This document shows, in pieces, positions 44,956 through 56,015 of a DNA stretch of 64,000 bases (position 1 is its first letter; each line of letters begins with the position of its first letter). Both the position numbers and the translations under genes were made by a program. The notes beneath the pieces were generated by a model. The model saw nothing but the letters and a program-made list of their open reading frames with translations, had not been told where the DNA came from and did not search any database. The DNA is taken from contig UYJD01000015.1 of NCBI GenBank assembly GCA_900618795.1, positions 813,034 to 877,033 of the forward strand, read 5' to 3'. This DNA is from Cyanodermella asteris. Taxonomy: Eukaryota; Ascomycota; Lecanoromycetes; Ostropales; Stictidaceae.

Positions 44956-45999
44956 AATGTGATCCGGACCTAACATGTTTTGGACTTTCGGATACCTCGG
45001 CGCCGTTCCAGCAGCATACTATACTTTGTTCAATTCTGTGATTTCGTCTGAATTCTGATTCTCTCAAAAGCGGCTCATTCTTGCTGCCTGACGATTATGC
45101 ATTGGGGGTTTGTTTGGTGTGCAGGGAGGGGCATTCGGCATCGGGTCGCTTATCAGTGGTTCATGAGACAAATGAAGACATGGCTTTCCACTTCCTTAGA
45201 CGACACATGTGTAACGACCATTTATCACGAATACAAGAAATTTTGTCTTTTCAGCTTTACCTCTTCCTTGCAAGTTGTCCTGTCGCGCAAACGTCCAGAC
45301 CAACTTTACAGTCGGCTGCTCGACTTTGGATGATTTTTTTCTCCTTGCAGAGTCGAGGTTGCGAGCCACACTGGAGCCGTGACCAGAAGTAACGACACTG
45401 CAGCCCGGAGAGGGAAGCACGGTAAAGGCCGGTCAGCGTCATGTTTTGGCTGCGTCTTGTCACCGTAGCGAGTCCTGGTCCAGCACTAACTACGATTATT
45501 GCAATTAGCAGCAACAACACCCGGCCTCAAATCAAGGACCGGCCAGCTGTCGCCCAGACGTCTCTACGCTTGTGTCAATCGACTCAAAAATGCGAACGAC
45601 GCCGGGGAGGGAGAGGGGAAGGGGCGAGAAAGATGGTCGCAAAAATATATAAAAAAAATATAAAAAAATAAAAGAGGTCCACCTCCTCAAACCGAAAATT
45701 GACCACTATTTTTTTTTAATTGTGAAAAAAGAGAAAGACAAAAAAAACGATGCGGCGATAAGAATTGTATGGTTTTGCGCGTAAAAGCGCCCCTTCTGTT
45801 TGGCTAAATATTCTCGTACGTCTTTCTTTTCTTCCCTCCTTCCCCCCCCGTTCGTGATCTTTCTCTGGCTCGGGATGAGATTTTGCTCGAGGAAAGCGGT
45901 TGCGGAAGAAGGGGCATGATTGGGGGGGGGGGGGGGGGGGTTTCCCCGGGATGGGGGCCAGACCAGGTTCCATTTACGGGGGGTGGTACCATTTTTTTT

Positions 46000-46024
46000 N
46001 NNNNNNNNNNNNNNNNNNNNNNNN
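46000..46024. other. Assembly gap (25 N) with duplicated flanks
   Basis: Twenty-five N. The ~55 bp left of the gap (about 45935-45993, after a 19-G run) and right of it (about 46025-46086) are near copies: both contain CCCCGG, GGGGCCAG, ACCAG, TTCCAT, TACG and GGGT/TGGTAC in the same order. This looks like one locus represented twice by noisy read ends rather than a biological repeat. Confidence 0.85.
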
Positions 46025-49000
46025 GGGGGGGATTGCCCCGGATCGGGGCCAGCACCAGCTTCCATCTACGAGGGTTGTACGCATTGTTCATTTGCCATCG
46101 ACTTTCTTGGAGCCGTGCTTCGAGAGCCATGCGGGGGGTTTTTTTTAAAAACTTTTTTATTTTTAACGTGCATTTACAGTCGTCGAGAACGATGAATATG
46201 GGGGGGGCGAGGGAATAACTAATTTACGGGCTCGGCTGTGCCCAAGTCTACCTCCTGCGTGATTGCGACACAACCTGGAAAGAACCAAACTCGGCACTCT
46301 TACACGGAATATAACAGAGACGAATGGCAGGGCCGTCAACCGCGAAAAGTGGACGCTCAGTCAAGATGGGCAGTTGCAAGGTGGTGGGAATCGGTGCATC
46401 GATCATGGCGTGTTTGGGAAGGGCCGCGAAGATTGCATGGTGAGTTGGATAGGTAGGATAGCTTCAGGCTCGTAGAACCGTGACGTCCCTCAGAGCTTGG
46501 GATGTTTCTGTCTCTCGACAATTGCTGATCCTCACCTTGTTACGAGTATCTCTGGCATTCACATAAAATAAGTGCTTCGTGGGAGTATTATTTATCGCTC
46601 AGCTAGACAAAGTCGACTGGTTGCTGTTGAGGAGAGCCGAGCTATGGACACGAAATTTCTCGACGCGCAGACGGAGACGAGAGCTAATTCTGCGATATGA
46701 AGCTCGCCCGCACGTCGTCTCTTGGTCGTCGATTGGCAAGAATCGATTTTCGCAGGTCAAAGAGCTGCCTTGGGGCCACCAGGGCAAATGAGAGGCTGGA
46801 TGATTGTCATCGCATGCGGTCGGATCGGGGCGTTTGTGCGGGCCGGGGGGGAGCGCTCTCTGATTGGTTGACGCAAAAAGAAGTCCGACGCCCCACAGAG
46901 GCACGATCTGGACGTCACTTGCAACTTGACAAAGACACGAAACACACGACCAGCGGGGTCTGCCCGAATTTGCGAGGCCACTTTTGTTACAGTTCTGACC
47001 GTCTACATCGTTGTGTTTGCCTCATGCTGCTCTGAGTCATTGTAAACTAGTACCTACCCATGTGCCTGTTATTGTCGGTAACGGGGCCCTGTAATTGACC
47101 TCGTCGCATGCGGGTTGGCCGCCGGCATTGCGACTTTGCAAGGCTCGTGAAGCGTGTGCTTATCTATACAAATATTGTCAAGTCAGCAACATGCATTGCG
47201 CTCGAGTAAGATGGCGCTTCGCCGCTGTACAAGTGCGAAAAGTCATCTCTCAGCTGCTGCAAACAGTTTCTCCTGCCCTTCTGGTCCGGATACACCGAAC
47301 GCCATATAAAAACGATAGCAAGACAAGTACTCTTGGCACGCGTTGGTCTGGGCTTGTTGCGACACGCGAAACAAGCCAGTCGGCAGCTGTTCTTTGCTGT
47401 ACTCTCGGCAAGCCTTGCTTGCCCTACTGTGCCGGGCCGGGGCCTGCTACGCAACGCCATGCAACAATCTTGCAAATTGGCGACCTAAAACCGCATCAAC
47501 AATTTCCCTGCAGCACAGACTGTACAGTTACCGTCGTTGGAATGGATTTCCAGCATTCGTGGTGGCAGCACGTCGCGCAGAGCAGACATCTGATGGAGTG
47601 ACGTTCAGCGCTGGGCAAGGGTCGACTGCGGCGAGAGCTGGAATAAGGAACATCCAGGCCCACCGCACCACGGCCCGCGCGACGCAACTCAACTCAACTC
47701 TCCCCAACGTCAGGCCGCCAGCGCGCCCACCACGCCTGCGACCAGCCCACAGAGACACGTCGTTGCACTCGGAAAATTGTTGCTTCCACCTCGGTGGAGT
47801 GCCAGCATCATGCCTGGACGTAAATTGGTGCATGACGCTGGTGGATGCAGCACCCCGTACTATTCATGCACCGTCGCTGCAAAGGTGGTCGACCGAGTAC
47901 GGACAGCACTTGTGCCTGGATGGTTATGGGTGCAAAGGCTTGCCTGCCCGTCAGTCTTTGTCGGAGCTGGCAGGCGGCGCAAAGCCAACGGAACGAGTGT
48001 CTCGTGGGTGGCCCAGCGCGTCGGCAAGCCGAGTGTGTTTGCGAGCATCACCACCTACTGTATGCATTGGCTGTCCACACCCATGATGCCGTGCACGGCA
48101 GAAGACGTCTGGCGACAGACGATCTCACAACGGCAATCTTCGATGGCGCCTCGGAGGCACGCCGGGCACAAGCCAGATCATGCCCGTCAGGCGGAAGCAA
48201 TCATATTCGAGGTCACGATCGAGCTAAGGAAGCGGCGGAAGTCAAATCTTTGTTTCTCTCGTGCGAGCGCGCTAGACCGCATCGGGCGAAGGACAGTCCG
48301 CCGTCCAGCAGGTTAAAAACGACTTCCGGCTCGACGCCCAGCACTCGCTCCGCCAAACTCCCATCCCGGCACACGCGTGCAGGCCAGAGAATGGCAAGTA
48401 TCTGCCTGATCTTTGCTGCAATGCCATCCTCCTTGGCCCTGTTCGATGCCGAAGTGCGCCGAGAGTCGTCGGTTTGGCCGACCCGTAGCATGGAGTAGAG
48501 TAAAAAGTACCTCGAGCAGAGCTTACTCGCCGACGACAGACGACAGCCGCCCTTTGACTGCACGGCCACACGAAGCCCTGCTCACCACGACCGGTCAGAT
48601 GTCGGCCGTGTCGCTTAGGTTGGATGACAGAAGGGCCCTGGATGATGGGGCTGACTGCAGCGACAAGGTCGAGTGCGACGTTGCAGAATATTCCACTGCG
48701 CTGCTGTTCCTGTCCTCAGGCACGCACGGCAGCCGACCTCAGCCCTTGCCCGCCACCACGCTCCATCGCATCATCGCCAGAGCCACCGCGTACAAGTGTC
48801 TTTGCATGTCATGGGCAGGCTCGAGAGACCATCACGGCAGCTTGTCTCTCGGCCCCTGAGCGTCCACGGCAGGCAAGCGAAGAAAATGGAAGGCATTGGC
48901 TGCGGCCGCTGCATGTTCCCACGGAGCTATGAGACAGAAAGAAAGTAGGGGTCCATATCTCCCCGGTCGACACGCGCAAACATGCCCACACCGCACGCAA

Positions 49001-49512
49001 GGAGAGAAGGCTGACATTCAGAAGCACGAGCTCGACGGCCTCGGAGGAGGTGACTTGCAGTGGACGTGCTGTAGGACTTTGAGGCAACGCAGACAAGTAT
49101 CCTGGTAGCGGCAGCGGCTTAATATTAGACGAGCCGCCGCAGGCCAACCGGCTGGCTGGAAGAGAGCAACGAAGCAAGGAGTCTTCTCGATACAGCAGTA
49201 ATAGATGCAAGCAGGTAGACAGTAAACACCATACCGTTGGACGGAGAGAAAGACCTGTCGGTACAGTACATACAGAGCGGGACAGTGGGATCTGGACCTT
49301 GGGAGCGGATCAGTCTGCGGGATCGCTGGCCCAGAAGTTGTTTCTGCTGTCGTACCACATTCTGAGGCGATATCTAGCAGCAGAAACGCGGAACCCGTTG
49401 TTGCGTGTGCTTTGCTTTTACTATGGCAAGCCTTTCCTTTCCTGCATTGCCGGCCGACGCACTGGTCCTCGTGCTGGAGTCCAAGGAACGGCGCCTCTCT
49501 ACTTCCGTTCGA

Positions 49513-49533
49513 GACTGACTGACTGACTGACTG
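49513..49533. repeat. Short (GACT)5 repeat
   Basis: Five tandem GACT units just before the pyrimidine-rich promoter region of the Snt2-like gene. Confidence 0.8.
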
Positions 49534-49536
49534 CTG

Positions 49537-49700
49537 CTCTGCATCCCATCTTACTCTTCTGCCTCGACTGCCATTTTCTTCCACTCTTCCACTCCTCCAT
49601 ACCTCCCCGACCTCCAACCTCCAACCTCCCAACGCTGCTTCCTTTAGCCACACCCCGTCCAGCGCTCCACCACTTGCTCGACACCGTCACCTTCGCCGAG
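49537..49700 (+). promoter_or_regulatory. Pyrimidine-rich promoter region of Snt2-like gene
   Basis: A long CT-rich stretch (CTCTTCTGCCTCGACTGCC, CCTCCAACCTCCAACCTCCC) about 320-480 bp before the ATG. It resembles fungal core promoters with an extended 5' leader. Confidence 0.5.
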
Positions 49701-50021
49701 CTTGTACCGCTGACATACTTTCCGAGCAAACGGGCTTTTTCTTGATCCGTTGCATCTGCGCCAGCTGTCTGCCACGCTTTTGCCTCTCTGGCCCGTACCC
49801 TCACACGCCCACGCCTGATATCCACCCCGGCCACCACAATTTCTTGCTTACTCTAGTCCGACCCGAGTCTGTCCTCCCACACCAACACGTCTCGATCGTT
49901 TGCTTCCTGCATTTGCGTCTGGCACTTTTACCACAAAAAGTGTGTTATGCTCTCCTCGCCGTCTGCCTCACGCCCGTAGTTTGGCGTGTAGCGGCCGGTC
50001 GAGGGGACCGTGGCCAGGATT

Positions 50022-53000
50022 ATGGAAGGGTCGTCTGCTTTGCACATGCCCTCAGGCAGCACGCCGGCCGACGCCCCAGCTCCAGACACGCCTGCCGGTA
50101 ATGCTGCTCCCTCTCAGACCTCCTCAGCTAACAAGCAGTCTAATCACAATTCTCCGGACAAGTCGGCACAGCAATCTCCGTCTGCTCCAAATTCGCCCCA
50201 ACGCGTGTCACGCAACAAGACGTCGAAAGACCTCAGCACGCAATCTCCAACCACGTCTCAGCCAACCAGTCGAAAGCCCTCGCCACATCACAGGGACTCG
50301 AATGCATCCGCTGCCGGCGAGCCCAACGGGCCGTCGCCCTACGGCACCCGTTCTCGCAACCGCAACGTGAGCCGCCCAAACTACGCCGAAGACCATGACG
50401 ACCAGATGGACTTTGAGTATACCAACCCCAGAAAGTCGCAGGACACGGCGTCGTCGACGGGCAAGACGCAGGATGTAGAGATGCAAAAATCCTCAAGCTC
50501 TCAAGGTCGTCGCGGCCCTCCGCCCAAGAACGCGGCCGTTGCAAAGAGCGTGGAGCCTCAGGGCAATGCACAGGATGGTGCGAAGATACCGGGCACGTCC
50601 ACATTCTCCGTCAAGGACGAGCCTGCTCCGACAACTGGGAAGAAGCGAAAGGCTCCCGCAACGAGCTCTGCTACAGCTGCAACCGCGCCCCCTGCTAAGC
50701 GACGGGCTAGCGCTCTGCCAAACTCTTCCTCCACACACGGAAACGGTTACTTGGTCACTTTCGAGAATACCGGTGCCAAACTCGCGGCTGACGGCAACCT
50801 TCACGGCGATGATGGTGTCGTCTATCGACCAAATGACTTTGTCTACCTGGTGTGCGAGCCTCCCGGAGAGCCATACTACATTGCTCGCATCATGGAGTTC
50901 CTCCACGCAGACAACAAGCCCAACGCACCCATCGACGCCATTCGCATCAACTGGGTCTACCGGCCGCGAGACATCGGTCGCAAGGCTCTCGACACCCGCG
51001 TTCTCTTCGCCTCCATGCACTCCGATCCCGCACCACTGACTTCTCTGCGCGGAAAGTGTACAGTCAAGCACCGAACAGAGATTGACGACTTTGAGACGTT
51101 CCGCAAGCAAAAGGACAGCTTCTACTACAGCCAAATGTACGACCGGTATATGCGAAGATATTACGAGGTCATTCCGACAAAAGGTGTCATCAATGTGCCG
51201 GAGCGTGTCAAAAAGGCACTTGACGAGCGTTGGCAATTTGTTGTGGTTGAGATTGGGCGCGCAAAGGAACTCACGAGCGCCATCAAGACTTGCAAACGAT
51301 GTGCGGGGTACTGCGCCAACTCTGATTCGGTCGACTGCGCTGTTTGCAAGCTGACTTACCACATGCAATGCGTGCAGCCGCCGTTGCTTAAAAAACCGTC
51401 CCGCGGATTTGGTTGGTCCTGCGGGCCATGCAGCCGCAAGCAGGAGCGCAAGCTCGGAATCAAGGGCGCGAAAGGCGAGGACGAAGAGGAAGAGGTCCAA
51501 GAAGAGGAAGAAGACCCAGGTCACAGCTCTCAACAGAGAAGCAGCTCACCCGAGTCCGTAGATGCCAAGCCGGAGCAGCCCAAGGCTACAAAGGAACAGC
51601 TCGCACAGGCAGACCTTTGGCCGTACCGTTACTTGGGCATTCACTGCAAAGTCGAAGATTCTGTCGACTACGATGATCGAATATATCCCCGATCGAGTTC
51701 GCGTCTTGGTCCCAGGCATCAGGCCAACGTCAACGTTTGGCACGGACGGCCCGTCGAGTACGTCAAACCAGCTGAGAAGCGAAGGAAATGGGGCAAAACA
51801 GCCGCAGCGAAACCGAAGCCAGCCGATGATGCAGACGAGCCCAAGGAGAAGCGACCCAAGTGGGTGCTTGATGCCCCGCCAGGATACCTTCGCCGAGGCG
51901 AGGATTTGCCCAACGACGATCCGGCCAACACTGCAAAGCTCCTTTGGCGGCCTCCTCCCAGAGGCCACATCTCAGAAAGAGGTGCCGACATTCCAGAGAG
52001 AGGAAGCGAAATTCCAGAGAGAGGAGGCGATCTTCCCGAAAGAGGGATGGACAACTGTCCGTTTGAAGGCCTTCGAGACATGGACGACAGGCAGAAAGAG
52101 CGGCTTATTGACGACCACATGTCGAAAGCGCGCAGAATTGCACCAAGTCTGGGCCTGCAAGGCTGGCACACCAATTTTCTGGATCGAGCTCTCCAGCTCC
52201 TGTACACGCACAAATTCGATTCGGATGCAGCTCTGAAAGAATTGCGAGGCACCGATCTCAAGAAGGATCTCAAGGAACCGAAACTCACCAAGGAGGAGCT
52301 GCGCAAGTTCGAAGAAGGCGTAACGAGATTCGGGTCAAACATGACAGACGTCATCCGCAACGTCGGCAAACCCAAGCAGTATGGTGATATTGTTCGTTTC
52401 TACTATACCTGGAAGAAGACCGAGCGTGGCAAAAAGATCTGGGGCAACTATGAAGGTCGTAAGTCGAAGAAGCAGATTGCTGCGGCCAACGCAGCGCTCG
52501 CCGACGACGTCGCCGACGACCACGATGACTCTGCTTTCGATCAAGACAAGGCCAGCAAGAAGAAGCGAGGTTTCGAATGCAAGCACTGCGGCACCCGCCA
52601 GTCTCGACGCTGGAGACGTGCTCCTGGAGTTGCTCCGGGGGCGACTGTCATGGTTGAGGCATCCCAGAAGGGTGTCAAGGATAAACCACTGCAGCTCATG
52701 GTTGCACTTTGCGATCGTTGTGGTACTCTTTATCGCAAATACGCCCTTCACTGGGAGGATATCGAGGATATCGCTCGACGAGTCGCTGCGACAGGGGGCA
52801 GAGCCTTCAAGCGCAAACAGGACGAAGAGATCCTTGTCGAGCTCATCAACGCAAATGAGGACGCTCAGGTCCTCATGAGCCCAGTCGTCGCACAGGCAGC
52901 CGCCTTCCTGGGTATGGAGATTCCACAGTCCTTGATTGCCAGCCCCGAGGACATTGCCAAGAAGAAGAAGTTGGACAAAGCCATTGCAATTCCACCACCA

Positions 53001-55235
53001 GTAGAGAAGGAAAGACTTCCCACCCCTCCAACTGCTCCTGTCGCCGAGCCTCCCAAGAAGAAGGTGATTGAGAAGCCTCCGGAGCCGCCATTGGTACCGG
53101 AGCCTCCAAAGATCAAGGAACAACCGTGTGGAGTGTGCTTGTACCAAGAAGATTTCGGCGACGAATTCTACAATTGTCGCCATTGCCGCTTGACTGTTCA
53201 CAAGCGTTGCTACGGCATTCAAGACGGCAAACCCAAGTCTAAATGGCTTTGCGATCCATGTATGAACGACATGAACCAACAGTACTCGACTTGCTACGAA
53301 TGCGTTCTCTGTCCCGTACGCAGTGACCCAAGTTTCGAACTCTTCGAGCCGCCTAGGCCGAACCACAAAAAGAAGACCGAGCGAGAACGCGAGAAGGAGC
53401 GACTCGAGAAGATTCTGGTCCAGGAGCAGACCGAGATCCATAACAAGAGACAGGAAGAAAATGGTTGGCCGTTGGTCCCACGAGAGCCGCTGAAGCCGAC
53501 GGCGAACAACAACTGGGTCCATGTCGTGTGCGCGGTCTTCACCGGGCAGATCAAGTTCAGGAATCCGGACTTCCTCGAGGTTGTCGAAGGCACCAACGCT
53601 ATCCCCACACAACGATACGAGCAGGATTGCAAAATCTGCCAAATAAAAATGGGAGCTTGCGTCACCTGTCATAAGTGTCCGAACACCTTCCATGTCACTT
53701 GCGCCCAAATGCGCAGTTTCAATATTGGCTTCGACATCACACCGGTCAAAGGCTCTCGCAAGGACACTGTCACGACCGTTGAAATGGGCGGCGAGACTGG
53801 AACTGCGGAGGCGATTGTCTGCTGCCGAGATCATACGCTCAAGTCCATGGTTCATGAGATGACCGAACCACAGGCAGACAATCGAGCGAACGCGTTGCAG
53901 GTCTTCGTCAAGAACTTCAAGCAAGCCGATCTGTCTCTCACTGGCACCGTCCGGAAGGCTGCTGCTATCAGCTCTAATATCAGAACTTCCGGTCCGACCA
54001 CCACAAGGCAAGGCTCTCTTACCAATGGCATAACTGGCACTGCCACCCGAGGTTCTAGGGTTTCTCCTGATATATCAAGGAGCCTCAAGGACGAAGGTGG
54101 CGTTGATGGGCACGTGAACACGCTCATGGAGGCCTCCCAGAACAAATGCGCAGTCTGTAAAACCGATGCTAGCCCACGCTGGCATGAGCGAGACGGCATC
54201 CCTCAGCCAAATACGGTTAACGGTATGATGATCAATGGCCACCGGCCGGGGCGCCAGGTTGTCTGCCATAGATGCTTCGTTGGAAAGCTTGTGAAGCCTC
54301 CGAAGCCTTCCTACAACGATACCTTGCCTCCGCTGCCGAAAGACGGCTACCCTCCTGTTTCGACACCGGCTCAAATTCAACAGCCACAGAACGCCTGGCC
54401 AGGCCATCATCCACACCCGTCTCCATACGACCATCGACCTTACGATGGGCGTACATTAGTGCCGATACCGCCTGCCATGCCTGCACAGTACGCAGCACCG
54501 CCGCATCCATATTCAAATGGCATTCACCCTCCTGCGGCATCTGGAGTTGGAGGCCCCCTTCCACGAATTCCAGGCCATGGTTCGCCACCTGCTCCAGGGT
54601 ATGTTCCAGGTCCTGGGCCCCATCACACACCCCAGGGTCATCACGCCGTCCCACCTGGTGCTCAATCACACGGTCTACAACCATCACCAATCGCTGCATA
54701 CGCAAACGGATACCACGATCGTCGCGACGTTTCAGGGCCACCTCCGCCGCAAACTATGCACGGAATGCGAATGGCGCCGCCATCAGCGGTTCCACCGCCG
54801 GTCCCGAGCCCGCTCCAGGCGTCGCCCTACGCCGCACATCCACCAGGCCCGCCACCTCCACGGCACCCGCCACATCTCCCGGCACTCAATCAAGGACCGC
54901 CAGGTATCGAACGACGATATAGTCAGCCGCAAGCTCCGCCACCAACGAATCACTCGTCGCATCCTAGCCCATCCTTTGGCCACCCTAGACCGCCTTATGC
55001 CCCGCCGCCTCCTCTCAACACGGCGGGATCGCCACCGAGTCATACACACTCCCATGTGCCGTCGCCGTCGGTCAGATCATCGGTGCCGCCGAGTCGGGGA
55101 CGAGAGGTCAACGGCGATTATCGGGAACAGAGTATGGGTCCTCCGCGGGCGGCCGATTCGTTTCACGAAAGGAGGAGTCCGCCGCCGACGAACGGGGCGA
55201 GTGCAAAGGCCGATTTGAAGAACTTGCTCCACTAG
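50022..55235 (+). CDS. Snt2-like chromatin regulator (BAH, PHD, SANT, GATA-like fingers)
   Basis: One uninterrupted frame of 1737 aa from the first ATG (MEGSSALHM). Order of domains: a disordered Ser/Pro N-terminus; a BAH domain (about 245-390, VYRPNDFVYLVCEPPGEPYYIA); PHD finger 1 (about 424-471, CKRCAGYC...CAVCKLTYHMQC). A SANT/Myb segment follows (about 755-805, KFEEGVTRFGSNMTDV, YTWKKTERGKK), then a GATA-like C-X2-C finger (about 852-908, CKHCGTRQSRRWRR...CDRCGTLYRKY). PHD finger 2 with an extended PHD spans about 1036-1270 (CGVCLYQEDFGDEFYNCRHC). A second GATA-like finger lies near 1376-1415 (CAVCKTDASPRW). The last 320 residues are Pro/His-rich. The set matches fungal Snt2, which binds modified H3 tails and works with Rpd3-type deacetylase and Ecm5/Lid2 partners in stress-responsive transcription. 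Zinc ligands appear intact throughout. Confidence 0.92.
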   Translation: MEGSSALHMPSGSTPADAPAPDTPAGNAAPSQTSSANKQSNHNSPDKSAQQSPSAPNSPQRVSRNKTSKDLSTQSPTTSQPTSRKPSPHHRDSNASAAGEPNGPSPYGTRSRNRNVSRPNYAEDHDDQMDFEYTNPRKSQDTASSTGKTQDVEMQKSSSSQGRRGPPPKNAAVAKSVEPQGNAQDGAKIPGTSTFSVKDEPAPTTGKKRKAPATSSATAATAPPAKRRASALPNSSSTHGNGYLVTFENTGAKLAADGNLHGDDGVVYRPNDFVYLVCEPPGEPYYIARIMEFLHADNKPNAPIDAIRINWVYRPRDIGRKALDTRVLFASMHSDPAPLTSLRGKCTVKHRTEIDDFETFRKQKDSFYYSQMYDRYMRRYYEVIPTKGVINVPERVKKALDERWQFVVVEIGRAKELTSAIKTCKRCAGYCANSDSVDCAVCKLTYHMQCVQPPLLKKPSRGFGWSCGPCSRKQERKLGIKGAKGEDEEEEVQEEEEDPGHSSQQRSSSPESVDAKPEQPKATKEQLAQADLWPYRYLGIHCKVEDSVDYDDRIYPRSSSRLGPRHQANVNVWHGRPVEYVKPAEKRRKWGKTAAAKPKPADDADEPKEKRPKWVLDAPPGYLRRGEDLPNDDPANTAKLLWRPPPRGHISERGADIPERGSEIPERGGDLPERGMDNCPFEGLRDMDDRQKERLIDDHMSKARRIAPSLGLQGWHTNFLDRALQLLYTHKFDSDAALKELRGTDLKKDLKEPKLTKEELRKFEEGVTRFGSNMTDVIRNVGKPKQYGDIVRFYYTWKKTERGKKIWGNYEGRKSKKQIAAANAALADDVADDHDDSAFDQDKASKKKRGFECKHCGTRQSRRWRRAPGVAPGATVMVEASQKGVKDKPLQLMVALCDRCGTLYRKYALHWEDIEDIARRVAATGGRAFKRKQDEEILVELINANEDAQVLMSPVVAQAAAFLGMEIPQSLIASPEDIAKKKKLDKAIAIPPPVEKERLPTPPTAPVAEPPKKKVIEKPPEPPLVPEPPKIKEQPCGVCLYQEDFGDEFYNCRHCRLTVHKRCYGIQDGKPKSKWLCDPCMNDMNQQYSTCYECVLCPVRSDPSFELFEPPRPNHKKKTEREREKERLEKILVQEQTEIHNKRQEENGWPLVPREPLKPTANNNWVHVVCAVFTGQIKFRNPDFLEVVEGTNAIPTQRYEQDCKICQIKMGACVTCHKCPNTFHVTCAQMRSFNIGFDITPVKGSRKDTVTTVEMGGETGTAEAIVCCRDHTLKSMVHEMTEPQADNRANALQVFVKNFKQADLSLTGTVRKAAAISSNIRTSGPTTTRQGSLTNGITGTATRGSRVSPDISRSLKDEGGVDGHVNTLMEASQNKCAVCKTDASPRWHERDGIPQPNTVNGMMINGHRPGRQVVCHRCFVGKLVKPPKPSYNDTLPPLPKDGYPPVSTPAQIQQPQNAWPGHHPHPSPYDHRPYDGRTLVPIPPAMPAQYAAPPHPYSNGIHPPAASGVGGPLPRIPGHGSPPAPGYVPGPGPHHTPQGHHAVPPGAQSHGLQPSPIAAYANGYHDRRDVSGPPPPQTMHGMRMAPPSAVPPPVPSPLQASPYAAHPPGPPPPRHPPHLPALNQGPPGIERRYSQPQAPPPTNHSSHPSPSFGHPRPPYAPPPPLNTAGSPPSHTHSHVPSPSVRSSVPPSRGREVNGDYREQSMGPPRAADSFHERRSPPPTNGASAKADLKNLLH

Positions 55236-55970
55236 AGAGGACCGGGCAGTTGGGATGACTAAAGCTGGATTTGGTATCGGAGACATTTGGATATGCTCGC
55301 AGTGGAAGAGATGCGGTATAGAGTGTTCGGAGGCCTGATGATTGATGAAAAAAACAAGGCGTCGACCTTTTGCGGGAGATGGAGATGTCGTTGCAAATCA
55401 AAGCCATGCTCGAACAAGGCGTGGCATGCAATAGGCCATGAAATTAGCACAAGCCAATTCTGGCCACGTTCAACACGATGGATTTTGAGCGATATTCGGA
55501 TGGAGACGACAGAACTTGCGGCGACATGCCTCAATGTGAGAGGTAGTAAGAGCCCTCAGTTGGCTCTCCATGGCTCTTGACGAGGTCATGCCATTCTATG
55601 TTTTATATGCTGTTATCACTTTTTACACCAAAAAGTCGCCCTGCACACATGGTCGAAAAGAAGGCCATGCTCAGTTGTTTATGGGGTGACAAGGTTTCTT
55701 TTCTAGAAGAACAATTGAAATAGAAACAAAATTTTTTACCGAAACCGGTCCATTCCATTTTCTACATGGAGTTTCATACTTGCCCTTTGCGTGAACGGTT
55801 CATGAACATTCACGGTAACATTTCTCAGTTCGTTTGGCTCAGCAAATCCCCCCTCATGCACCACGCCCGGCACGCGACCGTGAAACAAGTCCAATTCGAC
55901 AACACCCCAATCATGGAAGTCCTTTGCAAGCAAATAAACCGCAAAAGGCACAGCGACGTGTCGACCTCTT

Positions 55971-56015
55971 GGCACGGCTGGCACGGCTGGCACGGCCGGC
56001 ACGGTAGGCACGGTA
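55971..56015. repeat. 9-bp minisatellite, five copies
   Basis: Five tandem copies of GGCACGGCT-type units: two GGCACGGCT, one GGCACGGCC and two GGCACGGTA. No gene overlaps. Confidence 0.9.

Larger units (their letters stand above)
44956..50021. other. Gene-free stretch of 5 kb with an assembly gap
   Basis: I find no supportable gene. Low-complexity A/T, poly-G and poly-T runs occupy 45630-46200 and surround a 25-N gap. Several moderately long frames at 47.1-49.7 kb on both strands overlap each other and carry no motif. The segment 49537-49700 is CT-rich and probably the promoter of the Snt2-like gene. Confidence 0.45.

Noticed and set aside
45706-46218. Frames spanning the N gap on both strands
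   Set aside because: They translate homopolymers and Ns in a low-quality segment; not evidence of a gene.
52335-54011. 558-codon minus-strand frame
   Set aside because: Antisense of the Snt2-like gene, whose zinc-finger ligands are clearly encoded on the plus strand.
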